Shown: positions 36,302 to 45,416, counted from the first letter of the stretch. The stretch: DNA of 64,000 nucleotides from Acinetobacter sp. C26M (GCF_023702675.1 NZ_CP098478.1:3410001-3474000), one strand, 5' to 3'. Numbers and translations: made by a program. The notes: generated by a model not told the origin, from the sequence alone.

Positions 36302-37183
36302 ATGGTAAAACCAACAACCCAAGTCATGATGAACAATGAACAATCTACACTGAATACACAAGGTGTGATTCCGCAAGAAGCAGAAACAACATTGGAGAGT
36401 ATCTTTCCAATGATGCAGCATATTGCACGTTGGCTCATCCATTCGGGTGTTGGCTATACTGATTTCGTAGCTGCACTTAAACCCATTTTTTATCAACAAG
36501 CATTAGTAGAATTAGAACGAATCCAACAAAATAAAACCGACTCAGCCGTGAGTTTGTTATCTGGTCTACATCGCAAAGATGTCAGTGCGTTTAGATTACA
36601 GGCCAATCAAACATCAACTGAAGCCCCCAATTTTGCCATTAGTGTGCCTGCCCGCGTCATTGCCCGCTGGATTGCACTCGACCTACCCCATCAAATTCCT
36701 GTTTCTGGTGAAGACAACAGCTTCGAGGCTTTGGTTAAGCATATTTCAACCGAGAAACATCCACGGTCAATCTTATTTGAGTTACAACGTCTAGGCGTGG
36801 TTGAGCAAATAGGCCAAGATGTACTGTTGCAACAAAATAGCTTTACCCCAGATAACCAAATGCAAGAAAGTAAAGCCCTCTTCTCAGCCAATCTCACAGA
36901 CCATTTGGCTGCTGGTGTGGATAACTTTATTAGTGAGAAACCTTTTACTCATCTTGAGCAAGCTGTACATGCCGAAAATTTAACACCCCAATCGGTTGAA
37001 GCACTTCGACAGTTAAGTATCGAACTTTGGCAAGACATGGCAAAACAACTCTTAAATGCCGCGATCCAACATTGTGAACAAGACCAAGAAAAAGATGATG
37101 CACATTATCAATTTCGATTTGGCGTTTACCAATACGATAGTCAGATAAAACTACAAGTGCCTTATATCTTTAAGGAAAAATAA
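36302..37183 (+). CDS. DUF6502 family protein
   Basis: This 293-residue protein matches the DUF6502 pattern: MMQHIARWLIHSGVGYTDFVAALKPIFYQQALVEL, then TDSAVSLLSGLHRKDVSAFR. That is a helix-turn-helix-like start of a helical protein seen in Pseudomonas and other Proteobacteria. Function is unknown. DNA binding has been suggested by the fold but is not shown. It is followed by a lipoprotein gene only 3 bp downstream, so the two form an operon. Confidence 0.78.
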   Translation: MVKPTTQVMMNNEQSTLNTQGVIPQEAETTLESIFPMMQHIARWLIHSGVGYTDFVAALKPIFYQQALVELERIQQNKTDSAVSLLSGLHRKDVSAFRLQANQTSTEAPNFAISVPARVIARWIALDLPHQIPVSGEDNSFEALVKHISTEKHPRSILFELQRLGVVEQIGQDVLLQQNSFTPDNQMQESKALFSANLTDHLAAGVDNFISEKPFTHLEQAVHAENLTPQSVEALRQLSIELWQDMAKQLLNAAIQHCEQDQEKDDAHYQFRFGVYQYDSQIKLQVPYIFKEK

Positions 37184-37186
37184 AAA

Positions 37187-37921
37187 ATGCGAAGCTTACT
37201 GCTCCCTCTCGTTTCTCTCATTCCAGTGCTTAGCCTTACGGCTTGTGGAGAAAATTTTTCTGTCGCCAATGTCAGTCTGGGTGGAAGTGGATCTGGTACC
37301 CAAAAGCCACTTCCTGGTGGTGACACTGGGGGAATTTCAAACCCATCTACGGGTGACAAGGATGAAGTCTATGAATATGTGGTCACTGTTCCACAGGAAA
37401 CACAAGACACCTGTATGGGCATACAACGCAATATGCGCTTGATCGATTGGGAAACCAAACAGGCTTTGCCAATAGGTCTCACTCAGCCGATTAACATCAC
37501 ACCATTACAAATTGAGATTAAAAACACCACCCCGAATTATGTCTATCAACTGGTTCCACTATGCAGCCCTATCGAGTTTCAGCTTGACCAAACACCTATG
37601 GCCTTTGGGCAATCGTTAAGATGTGGCGCCGATCAAGATGAACTGCAATTACTTCGGCCATACGAAACACGTACCTACGAGCTGAGCTTAAGCTTTGCAG
37701 AAACTGAACTTCCGTTCATCGTAAGTTACAACGCCTTTTATCAGACAGAATTACCAAAGGCTGACACGGTATGGAAAAAATGTGATGCCGTAAAAATGGT
37801 CGTCCCTATTCATAAACGTCGTGTTCCAAAAGTGATTGGAACAGAAGAGCCACCGATCACTAACCCAGAGATACCTACAGGTGAACATCCTGAAATACCT
37901 GCTGGGGAAACTGCGGATTAA
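37187..37921 (+). CDS. lipoprotein of unknown function, downstream of DUF6502
   Basis: This 244-residue protein has a lipoprotein signal with lipobox SLTAC, so Cys20 should be lipidated. A Gly/Ser-rich linker follows, then a beta-rich domain with several cysteines (C at TQDTCMGIQ, PLCSP, LRCGAD, KKCDA) that could form two disulfides. The C-terminus is Pro/Glu-rich with EIPTGE/EIPAGE repeats and looks disordered. It starts 3 bp after the DUF6502 stop, and a pair of these genes is found together in related genomes in my recollection. No function can be assigned. Confidence 0.75.
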   Translation: MRSLLLPLVSLIPVLSLTACGENFSVANVSLGGSGSGTQKPLPGGDTGGISNPSTGDKDEVYEYVVTVPQETQDTCMGIQRNMRLIDWETKQALPIGLTQPINITPLQIEIKNTTPNYVYQLVPLCSPIEFQLDQTPMAFGQSLRCGADQDELQLLRPYETRTYELSLSFAETELPFIVSYNAFYQTELPKADTVWKKCDAVKMVVPIHKRRVPKVIGTEEPPITNPEIPTGEHPEIPAGETAD

Positions 37922-37936
37922 TATTTACTAAGACCA

Positions 37937-38103
37937 AAAATTAAAACCCGAGTTTTGCATCCTGCAAAACTCGGGCAAATGAGGTTGTGCTTTCAAACTT
38001 TTTATTATCCTGCGTCCATCGCATGCATCATATCCATGATGACTTTTCCATCTCAGCGTCTCTATCCCTAAGCGGAAGTCCATTCCTGCGTCCTTGTGCT
38101 GAT
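37937..38103 (-). ncRNA. candidate CsrB/RsmY-type small RNA that binds CsrA
   Basis: The minus strand of this gene-free stretch holds nine GGA motifs in about 165 nt, four of them as ATGGA and one as AAGGA. Several are presented in hairpin loops: GGAA-TGGAC-TTCC (38074-38086), CATCAT-GGAT-ATGATG (38026-38041) and TGCG-ATGGA-CGCA (38011-38023). The fourth is the 3-base GGA loop of a perfect 13-bp terminator stem (37947-37975), followed by TTTTAATTTTT. A -10-like TATTCT lies at 38110-38115, giving a start near 38103. GGA in hairpin loops is the CsrA target, so this is the expected build of a CsrA-titrating RNA. The upstream palindrome at 38159 supports its own promoter. Confidence 0.75.
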
Positions 38104-38158
38104 GTATTTAGAATAAACCTTTTATCAAGGTCCGGCTATTCGTTGCAGACTTAAATCC

Positions 38159-38178
38159 ATGTACGAAATAACGTACAT
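38159..38178 (-). promoter_or_regulatory. candidate GacA upstream activating sequence
   Basis: ATGTACG and CGTACAT flank a 6-base spacer. The core TGTACGTTATTTCGTACA (minus strand) fits the GacA box TGTAAG-NNATNN-CTTACA at 10 of 12 arm positions and has the central AT. Its centre lies about 65 bp upstream of the proposed RNA start. A similar distance is known for rsmY and rsmZ of Pseudomonas. Confidence 0.65.
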
Positions 38179-38231
38179 TAATTAGTTAAACTTTAAAATC
38201 AGTCGATTGCACGAGTACTCCAGACATTGTG

Positions 38232-39362
38232 TCAATTTTGCATTTGTTGCTTATGTGGTTGAGCTAAAGAATCTGTCACCTGCTTTTCCTCTTGTTCCGC
38301 CTTTTCGATTCCGTCTTGTATTGCTTGTTGAGCTTCTTTTTCATCCTCTGCTGTCTGTTCCAATGCCTCTTGCTGCTGTTCAAAGACACGCCCTGTTTGT
38401 AATACCACATAGACTGGAAAATGATCAGAACCGATATGTGGCAGGCGCTTCATCTCAACTAAACCAAAATCGGTACTATGAAAGATATGATCAAGCGACC
38501 ATCTCAATAAAGGATAATCTGCATGAAAGGTATTCATAAAATAGCGTCCGACTCGAGGATCAAGCAAACCACTAATACGCTGAAATAAACGCGTTGTTCT
38601 CGACCAAGCCACATCGTTTAAATCCCCCATCACAATACAACTCTGATCCAAATCTTTAATTTGATCACCAACAATTAACAATTCTGCATCTCTTAGTGTT
38701 GAATCTTTTGCTTCTGTTGGACTTGGTGGTTTTGGATGCAAACAATACAACTGCACCTGCACGCCCGATGGCAAAGTCAAACATGTATGAATAGAAGGAA
38801 TTTCATCACTTAAGATAAATTTAACTTCAGTATTATTTAAAGGTAAACGGCTATACAGATGCATTCCGTACAAATTTTCTAAGGGAACAGGTACTCGAAA
38901 TGGATAATCTTGCTCAATCTTACTCAAGGCTTGTTGCCAAGCTGAATTAGATTCAAGTGTAAGAACAAGATCAGGTTTTAACGTTTCAATATGCTCGATC
39001 AGCAGATGATATTTATGATTTGGTGTCAGGACATTTGCAACCAGTAGTGAAATTTGTTGCTCAGGATTGAATTGTTCCTTTTTCACTTTCTGGACTTGTT
39101 TTCGCCATAACGGGGTATAAGGCAGAACCATTTTTAATTGATAAGCAAGCGCAGCCACTAGACCAATAAACAGTAATTCTGTACTCAAAGTCCAATCAGA
39201 AAGCACAAATAACATTGCAAAAAATGTGATGATGCCGAGTGCCAATATTTGTAATCTGGGAAAGTCTGCCCCACGAAACCACCATTCATCTCTGGGGATC
39301 AAAGACCAAAATGAAAGCCATATCACCAGTGCTGCACAAATCTGAATCCATATCATGTTCAT
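38232..39362 (-). CDS. membrane-anchored endonuclease/exonuclease/phosphatase family protein
   Basis: The 376-residue protein has two or three N-terminal membrane segments (about residues 6-22, 38-55, 60-77) and then an EEP hydrolase domain. Key residues are visible in LLVANVLTPNHKY, the catalytic GDLNDVAWS, and the distal GSDHFPVYV with Asp-His. The C-terminal 50 residues are Gln/Glu-rich and look like a disordered or coiled tail. The substrate, nucleic acid or phospholipid, is unknown. Its 3' end lies 54 bp upstream of the candidate RNA control region on the same strand. Confidence 0.85.
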   Translation of the reverse strand: MNMIWIQICAALVIWLSFWSLIPRDEWWFRGADFPRLQILALGIITFFAMLFVLSDWTLSTELLFIGLVAALAYQLKMVLPYTPLWRKQVQKVKKEQFNPEQQISLLVANVLTPNHKYHLLIEHIETLKPDLVLTLESNSAWQQALSKIEQDYPFRVPVPLENLYGMHLYSRLPLNNTEVKFILSDEIPSIHTCLTLPSGVQVQLYCLHPKPPSPTEAKDSTLRDAELLIVGDQIKDLDQSCIVMGDLNDVAWSRTTRLFQRISGLLDPRVGRYFMNTFHADYPLLRWSLDHIFHSTDFGLVEMKRLPHIGSDHFPVYVVLQTGRVFEQQQEALEQTAEDEKEAQQAIQDGIEKAEQEEKQVTDSLAQPHKQQMQN

Positions 39363-39544
39363 TTTTCTCTTTGGGGTAGCATAGATTTACAATAAAGTTT
39401 CCGCTTTATCAATTTTCTATCTAATATAAACAAGTTATTCCACTCAATAAACGCACTGTTTTATTTCAGTAAAGCTTGCAGTTGTGGGCACTTTTGATAC
39501 ACTCAAACCCCTTTAAATTTTTTTACATACCGAGGCACAATGAC

Positions 39545-40663
39545 ATGAAAGTAGGTCTGGTCGGTTGGCGTGGGATGGTTGGTTCTGTCCTGATGCAACG
39601 TATGGTTGAAGAGAATGATTTTGCTCATATTGAGCCATTCTATTTCTCTACCAGTAATGCAGGTGGCGAAGCACCTTCATTTGGTGGTAAGACTGCCCCA
39701 GCACTTATGGATGCAACAGACATTAACAGTCTGAAGCAAATGGATGTCATTTTAACCTGCCAAGGTGGTGATTATACTTCAGAAGTTTTCCCTAAGCTTA
39801 AAGCTGAAGGTTGGGATGGCTATTGGATTGATGCAGCCTCTACTCTTCGTATGGCAGATGACGCAATCATCGTTCTTGATCCAGTTAACTTGAATGTGAT
39901 CAAAGATGGTTTGGTCAATGGCACTAAGACTTTTGTTGGCGGTAACTGTACCGTTTCATTGATGTTGATGGGCTTAGGTTCACTATTCCAAAATAACTTG
40001 GTGGAATGGGCAACTTCAATGACCTATCAGGCAGCGTCTGGTGCAGGTGCGCAGAACATGCGTGAACTAATCACTGGTATGGGCTATTTGTATAACAATA
40101 CTAAGACATTATTGGATGACCCTAAATCTGCAATTCTTGATATTGACCGTCAAATCGCAGAGTTACAACGTGGCGAAGGCTTCCCGAAAGCAAACTTTGG
40201 TGTGCCATTAGCGGGTTCATTGATCCCGTATATCGACAAACAACTCGAAAGTGGTCAATCAAAAGAAGAATGGAAAGGTCAAGTTGAAACCAACAAGATC
40301 TTGGGTAACCAGCAAATCGTTCCGATTGATGGTCACTGTGTCCGTATTGGTGCAATGCGTTGCCATTCTCAAGCGATTACTTTGAAACTGAAAAAAGATG
40401 TCCCGCTTGATGAAATCGAAGATATGATTCGTAACTCTAGCCAATGGGCAAAAGTGGTTCCAAACACCCGCGAAGCATCAATGACTGATCTAACCCCTGT
40501 TGCTGTAACTGGTACCTTAACTGTTCCTGTAGGCCGTTTACGTAAACTAAATATGGGTAAAGAATACCTCGGTGCATTTACTGTAGGTGACCAACTGCTT
40601 TGGGGTGCTGCTGAGCCATTACGTCGTATGCTTCGTATTCTCGTAGAATACAAGAACGCTTAA
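39545..40663 (+). CDS. asd: aspartate-semialdehyde dehydrogenase
   Basis: Asd reduces aspartyl phosphate to aspartate semialdehyde, the branch point to lysine, threonine, methionine and peptidoglycan diaminopimelate. The 372-residue protein starts with the NADP-binding [18 protein letters not shown], has the active-site Cys in [14 protein letters not shown] and the His in [15 protein letters not shown]. The length and the [10 protein letters not shown] motif mark the gamma-proteobacterial type. The ATG at 39545 is preferred to one at 39476, which would add 23 residues with no family match. Confidence 0.96.
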   Translation: MKVGLVGWRGMVGSVLMQRMVEENDFAHIEPFYFSTSNAGGEAPSFGGKTAPALMDATDINSLKQMDVILTCQGGDYTSEVFPKLKAEGWDGYWIDAASTLRMADDAIIVLDPVNLNVIKDGLVNGTKTFVGGNCTVSLMLMGLGSLFQNNLVEWATSMTYQAASGAGAQNMRELITGMGYLYNNTKTLLDDPKSAILDIDRQIAELQRGEGFPKANFGVPLAGSLIPYIDKQLESGQSKEEWKGQVETNKILGNQQIVPIDGHCVRIGAMRCHSQAITLKLKKDVPLDEIEDMIRNSSQWAKVVPNTREASMTDLTPVAVTGTLTVPVGRLRKLNMGKEYLGAFTVGDQLLWGAAEPLRRMLRILVEYKNA

Positions 40664-40682
40664 GCAAAAATTCCTAAAAATC

Positions 40683-40712
40683 AAAAGCCGATCACATTTG
40701 ATCGGCTTTTTT
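40683..40712 (+). terminator. intrinsic terminator of asd
   Basis: AAAAGCCGATCA and TGATCGGCTTTTTT form a stem with a short loop, about 20 bp after the stop. Confidence 0.88.
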
Positions 40713-40804
40713 CTTGCGATGAAAGATGAATAATTTACAATTCATTTACATCACGGTAATGTATACTTTTTCCTGACTATAACATCACTTTTTCATGGAT
40801 CGAG

Positions 40805-42274
40805 ATGACTGTTTATAACAAATTAAAAATTGCCATTTTAGCCATCATTTCTTCGCAACACCTTTATGCAATTACGCTTGATCCAATTCAAATCCAGTCT
40901 GCACCTGGTGAACTTCTCTATGCAGAAATGAGTTTCCACCAAGCAGATGCCAACTCCAAATTAGACGTCAGTTTGGCAACACCTGAAGATTTACTGATGA
41001 TTGGTGCTGCACATCAGCCGCCCTCTAGTCTCAATTTTTTTACGCGTCGCAATAATCAAGGCGAAGGTGTGATTGTGATCACCTCTACACGCCCAATGAC
41101 CGATGCGGAATTGAATATTATTTTAAAAATTCAAGAAGGTGGTGCATCTCATTTAAAACATATTCGCCAACCGATGCGCCAAGTCGCGAAAGCACCTTTA
41201 GCAAAGAATGCCAATGAAAAATCACTGACGCCCAAATTTATTGTTAGTGAAAAAGATATTGCTTTAAACCTTCCTGAAAGTACACGCTTTAATGTTGCGA
41301 ACTCAAATCCGCAGGTGCAAAGTTTAAAACAAGAAAAACTCCTGAATGCACCATTTACCCTTCCACCGGTATTAGAAACACCGAAAGCAACGGCTACAGC
41401 AGCAGTTAGTGCCAGCGCTGTTTCGATTGTTCCACCTGTAAAAGTAGAAACAACAACAGCAGCCATTACTTCGCCAATGCCACAACCAGCGAAACCTATC
41501 GCAGAAAAAGCACAACAGCAACCGAAAGCAGCGCCGCTCAAGCAGGAAATGAACCAAACTGCAAATGCGGCGACCACCGCCAAGCAAAATGCGGCAGTGG
41601 ATCAGGAACAGAAAGCAGCAGACCTAAAAACAATCGAAACCAAAGAGAAAAATAAAGCTGCTGATCCAGTTAAACAAACTGTACAAGCAACTAAGAAAAA
41701 AACGCCATCTACTACACCAAGCAACGACAAAGCCCAGCAACATGTGGTGCAGCGTAATGAGTCGTTATGGAGTATTGCACAACATGTTGCAGCACAAACA
41801 CAGCAACCTGTTGCTCAGGTCATGAATCAAATCAAAGCACAAAATGAACATGCCTTTATTGGTGGTAATGCCAACCGCCTTAGACAGGGCTCACATTTAA
41901 ACTTTAATCTCGCTGCAACATCTACACAGCAAAATAAAAACACCAATCAAATTGCAACACAAACACAGCGTCCTACCTCTGGAAAAGCCAAATATCGCTT
42001 ACAACAAGCTGAAATGTCTCTGCTGGCTGAGAGTAATCAAGATTCCAGTACTGGAAGTGCCAAAAAAGACACATTACAGCAAAAAACCAGTGCTGATTTA
42101 TCATTAAAAGTTATGACAGCACGAGAAAAAACCGTTACATTACAAAGAAACGTAACACAGTTAGAATTGGCACTACGTCAGAAGGAACAACGTATTCAGC
42201 TGTTAAATGCTCGGCTTGCCGAACTGCAAGATCAGTTGAAAGCGCAACAGGACACTAAAAAGCCAACACGCTAG
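40805..42274 (+). CDS. FimV-like protein, N-terminal half (signal, FimV domain, LysM)
   Basis: This 489-residue exported protein has a signal peptide (about residues 1-22) and an N-terminal FimV domain (ITLDPIQIQSAPGELLYAEMSF, DLLMIGAAHQPPSSLNFF). A long Ala/Gln/Lys/Pro-rich linker comes next, then a LysM-like peptidoglycan-binding segment near residue 310 (QHVVQRNESLWSIAQHVAAQTQQPVAQVM), and a C-terminal coiled coil. Full-length FimV of Pseudomonas also has a membrane segment and a cytoplasmic TPR end. Here those parts are in the next gene, 61 bp downstream. Confidence 0.85.
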   Translation: MTVYNKLKIAILAIISSQHLYAITLDPIQIQSAPGELLYAEMSFHQADANSKLDVSLATPEDLLMIGAAHQPPSSLNFFTRRNNQGEGVIVITSTRPMTDAELNIILKIQEGGASHLKHIRQPMRQVAKAPLAKNANEKSLTPKFIVSEKDIALNLPESTRFNVANSNPQVQSLKQEKLLNAPFTLPPVLETPKATATAAVSASAVSIVPPVKVETTTAAITSPMPQPAKPIAEKAQQQPKAAPLKQEMNQTANAATTAKQNAAVDQEQKAADLKTIETKEKNKAADPVKQTVQATKKKTPSTTPSNDKAQQHVVQRNESLWSIAQHVAAQTQQPVAQVMNQIKAQNEHAFIGGNANRLRQGSHLNFNLAATSTQQNKNTNQIATQTQRPTSGKAKYRLQQAEMSLLAESNQDSSTGSAKKDTLQQKTSADLSLKVMTAREKTVTLQRNVTQLELALRQKEQRIQLLNARLAELQDQLKAQQDTKKPTR

Positions 42275-42335
42275 GTTACGAGATTATTCTCATAAATTTG
42301 CACAAAAGCGGCTCTATCTTTAAGGGGTATAGATC

Positions 42336-43589
42336 ATGTCAACTATAATCATTGTACTGCTCGTCATTGTACTGATTGTAGCTATCGTTTTAAAAAAACG
42401 TGAAAGCAATCAAGCCAATACTGCACCTAAAAAAGGTGCAAGTAAAACGACAAAAAAAACAGCGACACGATCTGCTTCACGAACCACACTGGTACGTGAA
42501 GAGCAAGAGCCAGCAGCACTACCAACGACTACAGCCATCTCTGAAAGCTTACGCCAAAAACTTGAACAACAAATTCAAAGTGGTAACTTTCAATCTGCCG
42601 AGGCACAAATTAATCAAGCCTTAAAACAAGACAATTCTCAACATGAACTGTATTTGTTTTTACTTGATATTCACTTAAAGCAAAAAGATGATTTGGCAAT
42701 TGATCAGTTGATCAAGCATATTCATGCCTTAAAACTTGAAGATATTGCGCAAGCAGCTGAAGCGAAGTACCGTGAATATGAGCAGAATAAACAACCTGAC
42801 TCAATTGAATTTAACTTAGCATCGCATAGCTTTCAGCAAACACCTGCATCTGAACCACAGGTTCAAAGCAACATCGCTGACTTTGATGCTTTAGTCCAAA
42901 CACCAGCAGCACAATCATTTGATGACCTACAATCAGAATATGTTGCTCCTGCGGAAGAAACCAAGCCAACTGAACCTGTACCAGACGTACAACCTTTAGA
43001 CTTCAACTTTTCTTTTGAACAAAAACAAGCAGTTGAATCGGTGCCTGCACCCGTTGAAGCATCTGAAAGCAAAGAACAGCAACCACTTGAGTTTTCTTTT
43101 AACTTAGAATCAACAACACCAAGCGTTGAAGAACCGAAAGTTGAAGAAATAAAGCCAGAGTTAGATTTTGACTTCGCCAACTTAGAAGTAGCGTCAAATC
43201 AAACCGGAGAAAAAACACCTGTTGAAGAAGCTGCACCAAGTTTAGATTTTAATTTTGAACCAACAATTGAGAAAACTGAGCAGCCTGCATCGCTAGAGAC
43301 AGCAGAATTTTCATTTGAAGTTGAAAAACCTGTAGCAGTCGTTGAACCTCAACCTGAGTTTATCGCCCCTGTAGCTCCAACTCCTACTGTTGCTATCCAT
43401 GATCCATTGGCACAATCTTTCCCAGACCTACAACAGCTTGACGAAGCCCAACTGAATTTAGAGCTTGCAGAGCAGTATATTGAATTAGGTGCATATGATT
43501 CTGCGCGTGAATTGTTAAAAAACAACTCGTCGTTTAACGCAGAACAACAGCAACGTTCAGAAAATTTACTGAATAAAATAGCTTCCTGA
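42336..43589 (+). CDS. FimV-like protein, C-terminal half (membrane anchor and cytoplasmic domain)
   Basis: This 417-residue protein starts with a strong membrane helix (residues 2-19, TIIIVLLVIVLIVAIVL) followed by basic residues, which fits an N-out, C-in anchor. The middle is acidic, with repeated EFSF/DFNF-like motifs. The last 50 residues (LDEAQLNLELAEQYIELGAYDSARELL) are the conserved FimV C-terminal domain that contacts cytoplasmic partners of type IV pilus and polar signalling systems. AAGGGG lies 7 bases before the ATG, so it is translated on its own. Confidence 0.85.
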   Translation: MSTIIIVLLVIVLIVAIVLKKRESNQANTAPKKGASKTTKKTATRSASRTTLVREEQEPAALPTTTAISESLRQKLEQQIQSGNFQSAEAQINQALKQDNSQHELYLFLLDIHLKQKDDLAIDQLIKHIHALKLEDIAQAAEAKYREYEQNKQPDSIEFNLASHSFQQTPASEPQVQSNIADFDALVQTPAAQSFDDLQSEYVAPAEETKPTEPVPDVQPLDFNFSFEQKQAVESVPAPVEASESKEQQPLEFSFNLESTTPSVEEPKVEEIKPELDFDFANLEVASNQTGEKTPVEEAAPSLDFNFEPTIEKTEQPASLETAEFSFEVEKPVAVVEPQPEFIAPVAPTPTVAIHDPLAQSFPDLQQLDEAQLNLELAEQYIELGAYDSARELLKNNSSFNAEQQQRSENLLNKIAS

Positions 43590-43607
43590 ATTTGATCAGT
43601 CTAATAT

Positions 43608-43633
43608 AAGCAGTCTCTCAGACTGCTTTTTTT
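43608..43633 (+). terminator. terminator of the FimV-like pair, abutting ansA
   Basis: AAGCAGTCT and AGACTGCTT form a 9-bp stem with a CTC loop, followed by seven T that run right up to the ATG of the asparaginase gene. The position is unusual: the stem overlaps the place of the next gene's ribosome site. Confidence 0.82.
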
Positions 43634-44602
43634 ATGATGAAAACAATCGCTTTAATTTATATGGGTGGGACGTTTGGTTGTATTGGTGAGCCATTAATGC
43701 CAATGCCTGAACAGGATTTTTTGCCTTTATTGAGTCAGGTCATTCCCCCTCATTTACAAGTCGAATGTTTTGCGGCACCCAGTATTAAAGACAGTAGTGC
43801 CTGTACTGCAATAGACTGGTTAAAGCTGGTACAGCAAATCCAACAATTACAGCTCAATGGCTTCCAGCATTTTGTCATTATTCATGGAACAGATACCCTG
43901 AGTTATGCTGCAGCAACATTAGCACGTTTTTTAGGGCATTCTTGCCACGCGATTATTACTGGTAGTCAATATCCATTACTGAATACCGATGGTAACAATA
44001 CCCGAGAATTTACCGATGCGATTGCTAATCTTTATTTAGCACTGGAACAGGTTCTCTCCCTACCAAGTGGTGTCTATCTTGCGTTTCATCAGCAAGTCTT
44101 CCATGCTCAAACCACGTTAAAAGCACATACCACAGAATTAGATGCATTCGTCGGAGTCAAGGCAGAACAAAGCTGTGCAACCACCACTGACTATTTTATT
44201 GTACAGAACGAGCAGATTGAAAAAGCAGCTCAGCTCAGTGTGCTTAACCTAATGCTGCAACCGATTGCAAAAGAGCAGTTGATTGTACAGTTAAAAAATC
44301 TTCTATTTGCACCTCCAAACTTTTTAGTTCTACAGGGCTTCGGCACAGGCAATATTGCTGTGAATGATGAAGTTCTAGCATTATTTGAGCAACTCTATCA
44401 GCAGCGGTGTTTACCCATTATCAGCACCCAAGTGACTTTTGGGCACATCGATCAACGCTATGCTGTCAGCTCATGGATTCATTCTGCCAAAGTTTTAGTC
44501 AATGATTGCCATAGCCATGCCGATTTATATGCAAAAGTCTTGCAAATGTATTTAAAATACCCGACCCACGAACAATGGTTCGCGCATTGGCATCAACATT
44601 AA
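43634..44602 (+). CDS. ansA: type I L-asparaginase
   Basis: This 322-residue cytoplasmic-type enzyme hydrolyses asparagine to aspartate and ammonia. The active-site threonines are in YMGGTFGC near residue 10 and in IIHGTDTLSYAA at about residues 85-95, as in the asparaginase/glutaminase fold. No signal peptide is present. The ATG at 43634 or the next one at 43637 directly follows a terminator U-tract with no Shine-Dalgarno sequence, so translation may be leaderless or need an unusual start. truA lies 15 bp downstream. Confidence 0.88.
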   Translation: MMKTIALIYMGGTFGCIGEPLMPMPEQDFLPLLSQVIPPHLQVECFAAPSIKDSSACTAIDWLKLVQQIQQLQLNGFQHFVIIHGTDTLSYAAATLARFLGHSCHAIITGSQYPLLNTDGNNTREFTDAIANLYLALEQVLSLPSGVYLAFHQQVFHAQTTLKAHTTELDAFVGVKAEQSCATTTDYFIVQNEQIEKAAQLSVLNLMLQPIAKEQLIVQLKNLLFAPPNFLVLQGFGTGNIAVNDEVLALFEQLYQQRCLPIISTQVTFGHIDQRYAVSSWIHSAKVLVNDCHSHADLYAKVLQMYLKYPTHEQWFAHWHQH

Positions 44603-44617
44603 TTCTGAGGTTAGAAC

Positions 44618-45415
44618 ATGCAACGTTATGCAATCGGTATTGAATTTTGCGGTACTCAATACCGTGGTTGGCAAACCCAGCAGGCTGGCGTGATCACTGT
44701 TCAGGAAACCATAGAAAAAGTTCTCAGCACCATTGCCAATGAACCCATCATTTTGCATGGTGCTGGACGAACCGATGCAGGCGTGCATGCAACCAATATG
44801 GTGGCGCATTTCGATACCGAAGCCATTCGCCCAGAACAAGGCTGGATTCGTGGTGCAAACAGTCAACTACCTAAAGATATTTCAATCCAATGGATTAAAT
44901 CTATGGATGAAGATTTCCATGCGCGTTTCAAAGCAGTGGCGCGTCGTTATCGCTATGTAGTGTATAACGCTCCGACTCGCCCTGCCTTGTTATATAAACA
45001 GGTCACCCATCTTTATCAAACGCTTGATGTGCAAAAGATGATTGCGGCAGCAGCAAAATTTGAGGGTACCCATAATTTCGAGACTTTCCGCGCTGCAGCC
45101 TGTCAATCCAACCAACCAGTACGCCATGTAAAACACTGTCGTTTATTCGAACATGGTCGTTATCTGGTCTTAGATATTCAAGCAGATGGCTTCTTGCACC
45201 ATATGGTGCGTAATATTATGGGATGCCTGCTTGAAATTGGGCAAGGTATGTATGAGATTGATCATATTGATACTATGTTTGCAGCAGAAGACCGCACCGC
45301 TGCAGGCATAACCGCTCCACCTGATGGTTTATATTTTATTCAGTCTTACTATCCTGATGAGTTTGATTTACCACAGCTACCCTTAGGTCCACACTGGTTA
45401 AATTTAGCTGAATAA
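44618..45415 (+). CDS. truA: tRNA pseudouridine(38-40) synthase
   Basis: TruA makes pseudouridine at positions 38-40 of the tRNA anticodon arm. The 265-residue protein has the catalytic Asp in HGAGRTDAGVHATN, and conserved segments FHARFKAVARRYRY and DGFLHHMVRNIMGCLLEIG. TGAGG precedes the ATG at 44618. It lies 15 bp after the asparaginase gene and is probably cotranscribed with it. Confidence 0.96.
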   Translation: MQRYAIGIEFCGTQYRGWQTQQAGVITVQETIEKVLSTIANEPIILHGAGRTDAGVHATNMVAHFDTEAIRPEQGWIRGANSQLPKDISIQWIKSMDEDFHARFKAVARRYRYVVYNAPTRPALLYKQVTHLYQTLDVQKMIAAAAKFEGTHNFETFRAAACQSNQPVRHVKHCRLFEHGRYLVLDIQADGFLHHMVRNIMGCLLEIGQGMYEIDHIDTMFAAEDRTAAGITAPPDGLYFIQSYYPDEFDLPQLPLGPHWLNLAE

Positions 45416-45416
45416 C

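Noticed and set aside
37937..38103. The GGA-rich stretch as merely the 3' untranslated end of the gene at 38232
   Set aside because: It is 130 bp from that stop codon, has its own activator-like palindrome and a -10-like sequence, and its GGA loops are regular. The alternative stays open until transcripts are mapped.
41149..41583. Minus-strand open frame of 144 codons inside the FimV-like gene
   Set aside because: It is Cys/Phe/Ala-rich shadow sequence opposite the Ala/Gln/Lys linker and has no ribosome site.
42275..42335. The FimV split, considered as a frameshift
   Set aside because: There is a 61-bp gap with an AAGGGG ribosome site, and the second protein begins with its own membrane helix.
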